This document shows, piece after piece, positions 9,635 through 21,600 of a DNA stretch of 64,000 nt. Below the pieces are notes generated by a model, which had not been told where the DNA came from, did no database searches, and saw nothing but the letters and a program-made list of their open reading frames with translations. The position numbers were made by a program, and so were the translations under genes. Every line of letters starts with the position of its first letter. The stretch's first letter is position 1. This DNA is from Bettongia penicillata ogilbyi (lineage: Eukaryota; Chordata; Mammalia; Diprotodontia; Potoroidae), in the NCBI GenBank assembly GCA_023548195.1, contig JAJHZJ010000416.1, positions 744,001-808,000 of the forward strand. The letters run 5' to 3'.

Positions 9635-12600
9635 GTGCGTCCCGAGCCCCCGCCTCCCCTCCCCGCCGCTCCCCGGGGGGCCGAGCCCGCGGCGGGGCGC
9701 TCCGGGGCCCCTGCTCCGCGGTCCGGGGCCCCTGCTCCGCGGTCCGGGGCCCCTGCTCCGCGGTCCGGGCTTGGTCCCGCACCTTGGCCCCCGTGGTGGA
9801 GGAGGAGGGTCCGGAGGCCCCCTCGGGCTGCCCCAGGTGTTTCCGATCCCCCTCCCCGAAGGCTCTAGAACTGCCAACTTCCTCATTTCGCAGAAACTGA
9901 GGCCCAGGGAGGAAAGGACCTGCTCACGATCACCTGGGTCGGTGCCGTGTGCCCTGGTGTGGTGACGGTTGTGCCACTACGGACAAGTCATTAACTTTCC
10001 CCGGACCTCTGTTCTGAGGAAAAGCACTTGGTAGTGCTACAGCCCTCGTGAAAATTATTTTACTCTCATTTTACAGATGAAAAATTGAGACCTCTGTAGG
10101 GGAGGTCCCCCTGGTATTATCAAGAATTTGAACCCAAATCTCCTGACTCAAAGACAGTGTTGTTTTCTCCCTGGAGAAAGGGGGAATCGCAGAGTGTTGA
10201 GTCAGAAGTCCAGGCTTCCATCCTGGCTGGTTACTTAGTTGGACCCGGTCACAGACTTCACTCCGGGCCTCAATTTCCTCATCTGTAAAATGAGGGGGTT
10301 GAGCTAAAAAAAATCATTGAGGCCCCTTTCAGCTCTGAATCCTATAATTTCATGAACCTGATTGTGTTTGTACATTACAGAGGAAAGAATTGCCAGGCTG
10401 TTATTATAGGGTGCTAGTAATTGCCCCAAACTGAAGGAAACGCCAAGTCAATGCATGAATCTCCTCATAAAACATTTTAACACCAGCTTTGTTTAATCAC
10501 CGTGTAAATGTATTTTTGTCTTCCTGCAGTGGGTGTCTGTAGAATAACCAGCTATTCATCCGTTTGCCTTTAACAGTTCACAAATATAATTTTAAATATC
10601 TAGCCATGCAACCTTGTCACCCCTCACTGGAAGAGGAAAATCTGGAACAATTATTCTTTACCAAGGCACTCTGCTTATGTTGCCAGCAACAATTTGTTAG
10701 TGAAGTCTGAAACATTAGTTTATTTCAGAGCCTCTGCTACTTTTAAGTTGTCAGCTGTGCATATAGGTGTTGTAAATGTTTACTCCCTGCTGCTGTGTTA
10801 TTTTGAAAACAAAGGTTAAGGACTTAAGATCCCAGAGGCTTCTGATGATTGGTTACTGACAAGTAAAGAATATAATGTAAAACAAATAAAAGGCTATAGG
10901 CTCTTGCAACTTTTAGAATTGGAAGATAGCCTGTGTAACCCAACCCCTTTATAGCCAAAACTGAAAGAAGTCCTAAAGCTAGTTAGTAGTAGAACCGATG
11001 GGGCCAGCATGTCACAAAGTGGTTTTTAAAAAAATTACACTTTCCTGGTTTAATTTTGTTTGAGCTCAAATAGGAAAGGAAATGCCACATGAATGATCAG
11101 AAAGTGATGGAGGCCTCTGCCAAGGCCTCTCACCTGTTGATTTCATCTTGAGACAGCAACCTTTTATGGTCCTTTGATCTTTTTTTCCTTCAACAAAGGA
11201 ACATGTTTTTTTATTAAATGTCATTATAATTACTATCTCCTTTTTGTTGCAAAAGTAAAATTCTGGGGCAGCTAGTTGGTACAGTGAATAGAGCACCAGC
11301 TCTGGAGTCAGGAGGGCCTGAGTTCAAATTCGGCACCAGATGCTTGACACTTTACTAGCTGTTGTGATTTTGGGCAAGTCACTTAACCCCAATTGCCTTG
11401 CCTTTCCTCCTACAAAAAATTTTTTTAAAAAAGTAAATTGGAACAAGCCTGTAAAATGCTAGGCACTGGGAATATAAGTCATCATAAGCAGTACTGAAAG
11501 AATTTTTAAGTGATGGTCCCCAAGTGAATTAAAGTTGTAGCTATGTATTGACTTTTTGTACATTTTATTCTCAGTATCAAATCAGAACTGTTCCAAAAAG
11601 GAATGAACTTCTTCAGTAATTCTTGGGTTTTCAGTTCAGGTCTTCAAGGAAAGGCTCAATGACCAGTTGTTGGGCATAGGTCATAAAGAAGGCTCTTATT
11701 TGTAGAGGACTAGATAACCTTTTGAGGCATAGGTAAGCATGTCTGAAATTTGCACTCTATGCATACACCTATATGTAACTTTGTGGGTTTTTTTTGTCTC
11801 CCCAGGAAAAAGTTAAAAAGCACATCCAAGTATATTTATCAAACTTTATTTTTGAATGGGGAAAATAGTGACATTAAGATTTGTGCCCTAGGAGAAGAAT
11901 GGAGCTTACACAAAATATACTTGTGTCAGGTAAGCTGCTTTTATCAAATGATCTAGAGTTGATCGAATTTAGTTTATTCTAAAGAGTATTGCTTCTCATT
12001 GTTCTTTATAGTAATGATCTTTTTTCATGGGTAATAATTATTCATTGAATGCAGTAGTGTGATTGAAAAGCTATCTGATTGAAAAAACTGTTTCTTCCAA
12101 TTTAGTTACTTATGCTGAGCCTTCCAAAAAAAGTCCGTTTTGGCTTAACCCATAAGCTAGAAAAAATTTGGACATTTTCATCAATGTTAAACTAGTGCTG
12201 TCTCTATTGTTACCTCAACAATTTATTTATTAGAAGTTCCTTCAATAAGAAGGGGAAGGTGTAGACTAGAGGAATAGAAAGAAAAGTGCTAGTACTAACT
12301 GAAGTTAGGGTTGCTAAATATTTGTATGTTTGGCTTGTTAGAATTACTGTTGGCTCAGCATATTACCTCCCTCCCAAAATGTATTAGATAATATTAATTT
12401 GTTACAAAATTTAGGAAGCTACACCAGTAATTACTTATGTAGTGCAATAATGTTAGCAAATGTTCTTCTTAAAAGGTAAATAATTCCTAATCTTATCCCT
12501 ATTTATAGGTGAGTAAACTAAACTTTAAGTTAAATGATTTCCCCATGGTTCCCATAAGCATTAAATTTTCAGAGCAAGCATCTGAACCCAAGTCTTCCCA

Positions 12601-15600
12601 ACTCCCTCTCCCTACTTTATTTACATTAAGTCAAACTGACTTTGTGCATGGCATTTTAATAATGTTACTTAGCTTTACATGGTAGTCTTTTACATTTATA
12701 TAGTACTTTTCATAGATCATTTTATCCTGAAGAGTATCTAGAGAAAAGGACATCCAGGATGGTGAAGGTTGACTTAAGTTCTTGACATATGAAGATGAGT
12801 TGAGGAATCTGGGCATATTTACGTAGAAAAGAGATGGTCTTGGAAGTGGGACCCAATAGCTAATGTTTAAATATTATGGAAGTGCTTTTGTGTGGCGAAG
12901 GGATTAGATTGGTTCTTTTTGGCTTCAGAGGTAAAAACAGTGGATGCAGAGGCAAATTTAGGTGAGGAAAAATTTCCCAAATATTAGAATTGTACACAAG
13001 TGCATTGGGCCACCCTGGGAGGTGCTGGCTTTCCCCCTCTTTGCAGGTCTTCAAGCAGAGGTTGGATAGTCACTTCTCAAGTATGTTATAAAGGGGATTT
13101 TTTTGTGTATGAGTTGTACTAGATGGCCTTGAGGTTCCCTGCAGTCTTCAGATCCTGTGATTCTGTAAAATAGGTAGTGAAAATGCCATATTGACCTGAA
13201 TGAATGAATGAAAAAAGCATTTTTTAAGGTCTCATAATGTGCTAAGTGTTAGGGATACAAATAAAAAAGACAATCCTAGCTCTTGAGGAGCTCACATTCT
13301 CATGGAAGAGAGAAGACACCAGGAAGGATTTAGCAGTCAGATAGGAGGGTCCTGTGGGTTTTAGAATGCAACAGCAAAAACCTCTTTCTAAGTACCATTC
13401 CACTGATAAAATCATGTCCATTTCTGATGTTGAGTCATTTGACAGTGCCAAGGACTGCTGACAAAAACTTCTTTTCTAGGTCTTTAGTACCTCTGGCTGC
13501 AGCACCTGGAGGAGCAGTCACCAGGCTGCTTGTCCACAGAGGGTTACTGTCCAGGATAATGGCTGAAGGCACTGGACTGGAAGCATTGATCTTCCTAAGG
13601 CACTTGGGTTTAGGTTTCTGGGCTGTCTCCATCAAGGTCTGAGGGGAGACAGGGGTGACAGTGGTTTGACTTGTCTGGGACATGTGCACCCTGTCTCTCC
13701 CTCAGGCTGCCTTGCTATTTGAACTAGAATATTACCTGCTCTGTGACTAGTAGCTGGTAGGAATATGTGGTCCTTTCCACACAGGAACTACTTTCTTGAA
13801 TAGTGGCTGGGAGCCTTGGTCTGAAAACAGGACCCAGTGGTATGGGGGTGGGTAGAAAGGTGGGAAGAAATGTTATGCCACTTTCAGGGCTCTTGTGTTT
13901 ATTTGCCTGGTGATGGTTGGTGGTGGTGGTCTCAAGGACTGGTCCTATCTCCATGATGACCTCTCTCTTTAGGCATCTCTGGTTACCTAGCTCTCCAGTG
14001 ATAGTTAAAGGCAGGAAGACCTGAATTCAAATTCAGCCTCAGACACTTAGTAGCTCTGTGACTCTGGGCAAGTCACTTAATTTCTGTCTATCCCAGTTGC
14101 CTCTACTGTGAAGTGAGGATAATAATAGCACCTCCCTCCTAGGGTTATTGTGGAGATTAAATGAAATAATATTTGCAAAGCACTTACTAGTAGACACATA
14201 GAAGGCACTTAAAAATACTCATTCCCTTACCTCTTCTCCCCCACTTACCTTCAGTGATGGCTGCAGGTTTATAGGGATTATATGGACTTGGTATCCCAAA
14301 AATGAGATCTTTTAGGAAAAAAATATAGATTTATACTGCAAGAATGTGCGTATAAGTTGCATTTAAGTTTTATATAAACCAGGTTTGAAAGGTGAAATGC
14401 ATTCTACATTCAGACGCATTACTTATCTTCCCTATTTTGCTGATGAGGAGATTAAAACTCAGAGAGGTAACATGGTTTGCCCAAGGTCATAGAGAGTCAA
14501 GACCGTAAACCATAACTCAACTGCTGATTCAGTGTTCTTTCAATATACTGTACCTTGTTTATCTGTTATATGTTTATCATTGAGATCTAATTTGAACATT
14601 TTGTATTTTCTAGTCTGGCTACTTTTCCAGTATGTTTAGTGGGTCTTGGAAAGAATCAAGCATGAATACTATAGAACTGGAGATTCCTGACCAGAATATT
14701 GATGTAGAAGGTAAGGAAAATTTTTCTTCCCTAAATATGATCAGTTTATTTGAAGCCAGTAAGTAGTTTTAACATCTTTTTTCTTCTATGCCTAGCTTAT
14801 AGTAAGCATTTAATAAGTGTTTTTAATAATTTTTGTTAAAGTTTGTGCGTTTTATGAGAATATTTCCATTTTAAAAGAGAAACTTATTAATCCAACCAGA
14901 TCTTCTTAGTGGAAAGCACTAAGTGCCCCAGCTTACATGTTTCTCCTACTTGCCAGATTTTATCTCCACAATGCCAAAAGAACCGGTCAGCAATTTGACT
15001 TCTTAAATCTGTCTGTGACAGTTTACTGATATAAAAGAGCTCATAAGGACAGAATTTAAAATAAATCTGTCTTATTATGAATTATAATTACGTTTTTAGT
15101 ATATAGTTACTTTGCTGGTATGCCTTCTTTTTATCCTTTAATTATGTGCTTATTTACTCTCCTTTCTAAATTGTTATGTTTAGATACCCCTCTTCTCCCT
15201 ATCCACTTGTGTCTTTTCATCTCACTTGCTACCATCTAATCCAGCTTTTCACTAGTGGAGAGAGAGTCAGGTCAAGGTGGTGATCACTTCTTTGTAGATG
15301 TCTCAAGTCCAGACTCCTTAATATGTTAATCTTAGCTGGTCAAGTTTGACCTATGCTGGAAAGGTTCTACTAATTTGGGACAGATATTAACTTGCAAATT
15401 TGTTTGTTCCATCTTTAAATGATCACCACTAAAGATAACAAATTATTAGCCTTTTGGATGATTGCATTTGTTATCGTAGAATAATAATAGTTAACATTTT
15501 AAAGTTTACAAAATTGCTTTGGTACATTCTTGGTATATTCTTTGATCTTACCCAACCTGTAAGGTAGATGCTATTCTTATCCCTATTTTACAGATAAGGA

Positions 15601-18600
15601 AACTGTAGCTGAGAGGGTTTAAGTAGTTTGCCCAGGGTCACACAGCAAGTAAGTGTCTGAAGTGGAATTTGAATCCAGGTCTTCTTTAGTTCCAATCTAA
15701 TATTCTGTCCTATCATGCCAAGATTAACTCTCAAGTCTTGACTTAGCTTGTGACATTTAGTCTTTAGTTGTTTTCAGTGTTACACAACATAGTGGAATTC
15801 ATAGTTGCTCTTTGGCATTTTTTAATACGTACATTTACTTTCAGCACTGCAGGTGGCATTTGGCTCTTTGTATCGAGATGATGTCTTAATAAAGCCCAGC
15901 CGAGTTATTGCCATTTTGGCAGCAGCTTGTATGCTGCAGCTGGTAAGTGACCTGCCCCAATGCAGGATCAGTTACCATATCCTTCTGTGGGTCAGTGTGT
16001 GTTCTAACATAAAAATGTGTGAATGAACTATCTAAATCTTCTTGTGGTTTAACTAAAAATAAGTTAATAGTTTGTTCATATCAGAAGCATATTGTTTGTT
16101 TGGCATGAACACTAGTTGTAGTTAATTGTATTATGGAAAACATTGTTTATCTAGGTTCAAAAGATTTTTTTACTCCTGGTTTGTCTGATGACTGTCAAGC
16201 ATATAACTTGTGGTTACCTACTTAAAACCACAAGTCATTTATTCATTCCGAACTTTTTTTTCAACTGCTGATATATTCTGATTACATCAGAATTTCATAT
16301 GTATATTTTACATCTAGTTGTAAAGTTATTACTGAGTTTGAAATTCTAGTAGTTTCTGCATTTTGTTTTTTAATTTCAGTGTCTCAGGTAATTGTTATAA
16401 ATGACATTAATTTCTACATTCAGTTAACGTATCTTCAATATTAGTTGTTTTCAAAGTGTACTTTACACAGAAGTTCTTTCATTAGAAAAAAACTTTGTAC
16501 TTAGTAATCTAGATTTTTATCTCAGAGAAAATACTTTTTGTGCTTCTGACCTTCTGTGATATCTGTTCTAAATTTGCTTTTTACATTTAGAAAATATTTG
16601 TTAACTTTTTACACTATGCATTTAAAGTTATTTCAGAAGTTTTTAATTTGAGTGAAAAATGACAGTAGTATTTTGATGTATTGAAGAAAGTTAATAAGCA
16701 GTTCATTTTAAACTTTTTTTATATTAAATTTTTAGCTGAGAGAGAATGTATTTAAACTACTTAAAACTGTAATACTCTGGCTTTAGATGCTTCAAAAAAT
16801 AGATCCGTGTGCATACTCTTTCTATCAATATGGAAATGCTTTATAGCCTAGTAGATGAATTTCATGGTTTGTAGAGACAAAAAAAAAAATTTGCCTAATA
16901 GCCAATGTTCTTGAAATTAGCTTCTCCTAGGCTGGTCGTTGGGTTTGTCTTAATACAGCAAAATGTGTTGGGCAGACAATCAGCTCTAAGAAGACCTGCC
17001 GATCTTTCTCCTTGCTAGAATAGCTTCAAGGAGTCACATTTATTTCCATGCCAGTTAAGGAATCAGAGAAGGACTTTAGTATTGGGGGTTTTATGAAAGT
17101 ACATCTTTCAAATATTGGTAAGAATGTTAAATTTCAGCCTCTAGCCTGCCACATTATCAGCTGTCACATGGGAAAGAGCCCAGATTTTAGTAGAACAGTT
17201 ATCACAATAGATTTGTAGAGTTGAAAAAGACTTAGAAAAGGTTAAGAGTCACTGTGGTCATCTCCTGCTTATGGCTTCTCCCTTCCTCCCTTGCTTCCCT
17301 ACTTGAAGTATTAAAAATAATATTTGCTGGTTATTTTAAATAGTTCAAAAGTAGCATAATAAAGTATTTGCTTTAATCTTATGCCTACTGTCACTCTTAA
17401 TAGATTTTTTTCCTTTTAGTGGCTTAAGTGTGCTAACATTTAAGAAGAGCACATGTTTAAGCTTGTTTTCCCATGTGAAATGGGCATTTCCAGTGCTTAT
17501 TTATGTTTACAGGATGGTTTAATACAACAGTGTGGTGAGACAATGAAGGAAACAATTAATGTGAAAACTGTATGTGGCTATTACACATCAGCAGGGACCT
17601 ATGGATTAGATTCTGTAAAGAAAAAGTGAGTTGTCTTCTCTCCTCCAATCCCCCACTCCCTTTGGGATATCAGCTGCTTTGATCTCTTTAAAAAGATGTT
17701 TAGTTGGTAAAAAAAAATTAAAAAATAAAAAAAAAAATGAGGAATTGACAAAATGATACGAATATGGAATCGCATCATATCTAAGGAAGTGATGCTTAAC
17801 ATATGCTCCTCAAAAATATCTTTTATTTTTCTTAGTTTTAAATAGTGACCTACTTTTTGTAAAAAAAAAAAAAAATATTTGTGTATGTTCAAATTGCTCT
17901 TTAAGACACAGTTACTAAAATTTGTGAATGATGAGACAAAGGAGCTAATGTACTTTGTGAAACTTTTGACAAGCCATGCTTTTTAACCCTTCAAAATTGA
18001 AATACTATATTCACATTCAATTTTCAATGGAAGCAGTGGAAATGTGTGCATTATAACTGATCTGCTCTTAAGTAATTTTTGACACAAGAAAAAATGCTAG
18101 GAATGGAATTTTCTCACTCAATGAAAAATGCTACTATTTAATTGAGTCAAGGAAAACTCCTTAAAAACTTCTGAGAGTAACAGTACTAAATTTCTAGTTG
18201 TTAGACTAAAAGATAGTATCATGTCCTGTAAAAATTACTGTTTTCTGTTTATATGACTTTAGGTTTTATTTATCAAAACTTGATAGCCTTTGATGAGATA
18301 CTTACTATGAAAATAAATATGTAGCAATGTACTGATTACAGATTTTAAATAATTTCAGGTGCCTTGAATGGCTTCTAAATAACTTGATGACTCATCAGAA
18401 TGTTGATCTTTTCAAAGAACTCAGGTATTTGAATTTTAATTAATTTAAAGATGAAAGATCTTAAAGCATGAATTTAAGTTAATATATAAATTTTTTATTT
18501 AGGCATAAAGACATGTTGTTTGTGAACAAATATAATATTTTAAGGGAATAAATCTTGATTTCCTTTCTGAACTGTGTAATTGTCTTGGAAATTCTTTTTT

Positions 18601-21600
18601 TCATTGTGGTAAGCCCACCAAAACTGCAAAAGAATTTTAGGGACTCTTCATCCAGCTTTCCCTTCTCTTCCCTCCATTGTCCATCTCTGGTAGGTATTTT
18701 CAGTTCATCTCTTGAAACTTTGACCATTGAAAGTTTTGTTGAAAGACTTAGAGAACTTTGTTAATTTAAAGTTTTTAACAGGTTAGAGTTTTGGAGTTTA
18801 ATATAATACTTTTATGTTTATCGTATTGCCTCCAGAAAAATTTCTAAATTAAAAACACTGGAAAATTTGAGATTTAAATTCAGAACAGTTTTTAAAAGCT
18901 GGTAAGGATGACTTAATAACCTGAATAACAAGGTTCAAAAGATTTCAACAGAAAAGAATGTTGGGTTGAATCTAAAGAGAGAAATGTAAAGTCTTTAACT
19001 TGGGTTAAAAAAAATCAACTTCACAAATAATAGATGTATTGGAAAAGCAAAGTAGCATTTTGAAGATTTGGGATTTTAGTAAACTGGAAGCTTAAGATGC
19101 ATCAACAGCATGTTGAAGTCTGTTAGAAAAGTTAATGAGGTGTTAGCTTGTATAAAAAGAGGTATAATGTTTAGGATTAGGGAGTTATGATAGTACTACT
19201 GTGTTGTGCCCTAGTGAGGCCACTTCTGAAGAATTGTGTTTACTTCTGGGTGCCATATTCTAAAAAGGACATTGATAAGCTAGGAATGGTCTACACCAGG
19301 CCTGCATTGCCTGCAGTCCATGGGCCACTTGCAGCACACAAAGGATTCTGGATTGCTTGTGAAAAATGTAGAGGAAATCCTTTGGTGGGACTTCAGGTTG
19401 TATAGGCCTGGTTTAGACACTAGACAAATTGCCTTAGTAAAAAGATTTGTTCTGTGAAGTTTGGATTCAGTCAAAGGGCTTCATTTGGGGACCGAGAGCC
19501 CTCAGGTTCCCCACCCTAGTCTAGAGGAATAAGATCAGGTTGGTGAAGAGCCTGGAGATCATGTCACATGAGGGTTAATTAAAGGAGCTGACAATGTTCA
19601 GCTTGGAGGAGAGAAGACTTGGAAGGTATCTTATTGTTAAGTATTTCAAGGCCGATCACAGGATAGAAGAATTAAATTTGTCTTGTCCATACTAGAGGAC
19701 AGAACTTGAAGCAAGGATTTGGAGGTGGAATAGAGGTGAATAAAGAAAATTTCCCAGTAATTAGAGCTATTCAGAAATTGAATGCTGTATCTCAGGAAAT
19801 AGCATAATACAATGGGAAGAGCACTGACTCTGGTGTCAGAAGACCTGACTTCAGTTCTCATCTGAGTCTCACCACTTATGTAACTTTGGGCAGGTCATTT
19901 AATGTCCCTGACCCTCAGTTTCCTGAACTATAAAATAAGAGAGTTGGAATAGATAGGATCTGAAGTACCTTCGAGTTTCAGTGATAATCTAGCTAGCATT
20001 TGCATAGCACGTAAAGCTTGCAAAGTGCTTTATACACATATCATCTCATAATTTAGGCCTTCTAGCAAAAAGTCCAAGGACCCCTTTCCTCATATATGAA
20101 AAAAGCAGATTGTTCAGGTTTGGGTTGTGCTGGATGGCCTCTGAGGTCCCTTCCCATATTATGATTCTGTAAGCCCCAGAGAAGTGCCAGCCTGCTGTGC
20201 GCTAGGCAATGTAAAGGAAAATGAACCTGGTCTATTCTGGGCAAGAGAGTGACTTTCTGAGATTCTCACTGTTCCTAAGTTTGTCAGTAAGCTGAGATTT
20301 GAACTCAGGTTTCCTAATGCCAAGTTCTGCACACTGATATTCCAGGGTATCAGAACTTCTTGATATTTGGTGGTGAGAGCAATTTTGTCAGACCTGTCAT
20401 AATGTTAAATGCTAACTGAAAATTGGTGTTATTCCATTAATCACTCCATTATTATAAAGTAAAAGAAAATTTTTCTTTATCTTTTTTATATACCTTCTAT
20501 TCTTTTAACTTTATTTTTTTTAATGGTTTGATGTGACATTTTATATTTTCCAGTATAAGCCTCATGAAACAGCTGATCTGTTCTTCTAATCTATTTGTAA
20601 TGCAAGTGGAAATGGATGTATACACTGCTCTCAAGAAGGTACTGGCCTACTTAAATATTTCAAGAATTTATAATTTTGTCAGTTTAGGTACTTTCTCCAC
20701 TCATTTACTACCCCTGAATGACTTAGATCACAATGAGATAATGTTTGTAAAGTGCTTTGGGAAGCGTAAGGCACTACATAAATATGAACTATTATTATAA
20801 TGATCTAGATGGCATTAAAGAGTTATTTTTTCTTTTGGATCTGCCCTGTGATTTTATCTGACGGGCATAAGGAAATTTTGGAGGGGAAATTTCTTCTATT
20901 CATGGAGGTCAGGACTTACTCTGCATATTACAGCAGGGTTGCCTTTGGTAGTGAAAGAATGAGTGATTTGCCCAGGGTCACGTAGCCAGCATGTGTCAGG
21001 AGCAAGATTTGAGACTGGCTCTTTATCTATTACACTACCTCTCTCACGTTACTTTCCCCCCAAAATTTATGACTTTATCCAATACTGTGATGAGTGTCTC
21101 CAGAGATTTTTAGGTAATTTATGGACATCAGATATGCAGTCTATCACCAGTTTGTTTGAAGCCTTTTTAGGACCTCATAGGACTATTACTTCACTGGTGT
21201 CATCCTTGAGAATTTGGGGTCATTTTCATGCCATTTGAAGCATTTTAAGGAGGACCTTTAGTGTAAGACTAGCACAATATATATATTTTTTTCCAACTTT
21301 TAAAAAATATTTTTGTTTAAAATTTTGAGTTCCAAAATTCTATCCCTCTCTCCCTTCTTCCATCCCTGAGATGGTAAGCAATCAGATATAGGTTATACAT
21401 GTGCAACATAATAGGTGTTTAAAAGGTAGAATGCAATTCGTGTTATATAATTCTGGCATTAAAATAGTGTATGTAACTTAAGAACTTCATTGTAATTTTC
21501 TATGAAATGCCTTTTTGAGTTGTAGACATAGCTTGATAGTGATCACCATCTTGTATTTTACAGAGTGTATTAATTTTCAGAGTACTTTGCTCATGGCATT

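Larger units (their letters stand above)
9060..9800 (+). promoter_or_regulatory. GMCL1: CpG island and TATA-less promoter of GMCL1
   Basis: A sharp rise in C+G and CpG density surrounds exon 1, against an AT-rich background on both sides. GC-box (Sp1-type) cores occur repeatedly (ccccgccc, ggggcgg), and no TATA box is seen. The NRF1-like palindrome at 9153-9161 sits about 230 bases before the start codon. The transcription start cannot be fixed from sequence; it probably lies between about 9,100 and 9,250. Confidence 0.8.
9635..11805 (+). other. GMCL1 intron 1
   Basis: GT-AG intron of about 2.2 kb. After the CpG island it holds MIR-like and Mon1-like SINE pieces (10,040-10,355), another MIR-like piece near 10,905-11,000 and a tRNA-headed SINE (11,264-11,400). 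I see no gene in the remainder. Confidence 0.85.
11930..14613 (+). other. GMCL1 intron 2
   Basis: 2.7-kb GT-AG intron. It holds a MIR-like piece (12,465-12,610), a CR1/L3-like LINE 3' end (12,850-13,170), an L2/MIR-type 'aagcatttttta' tail (13,190-13,330), a Y-box protein retrocopy (13,340-13,960), and SINE and MIR copies (14,005-14,560). Confidence 0.85.
18900..20180 (+). repeat. CR1/L3-type LINE fragment, interrupted
   Basis: LINE pieces at 18,900-19,296, about 19,511-19,800 and about 20,056-20,180 read on as one element. They include 'tgaggccacttctgaagaattgtgtttacttctgggtgcca', 'ggacattgataagct', 'aggagctgacaatgttcagcttggaggagagaaga', and finally 'tggatggcctctgaggtccctt'. The two breaks hold a hAT element and a SINE, both younger than the LINE. 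Confidence 0.7.
18425..20553 (+). other. GMCL1 intron 6
   Basis: 2.1-kb GT-AG intron. Its second half is a CR1/L3-type LINE fragment carrying a nested hAT element and a nested SINE (18,900-20,180). A MIR-like tail lies at 20,240-20,345. The first 470 bases show nothing recognisable. Confidence 0.8.

Noticed and set aside
9701..9769. CRISPR-like or regulatory repeat array
   Set aside because: Contiguous tandem units without spacers in a vertebrate genome; a minisatellite.
8865..9886. Long minus-strand open frames of 305 and 331 codons across the GMCL1 promoter
   Set aside because: They are Arg/Gly/Pro/Glu-rich products of a CpG island and purine tract, overlap each other and exon 1, and resemble no protein; stop codons are simply rare in such DNA.
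11264..11410. tRNA gene (and the similar SINE heads elsewhere)
   Set aside because: Box-like motifs are from the tRNA-derived SINE head; no cloverleaf with intact anticodon arm is visible and the sequence continues into the SINE body.
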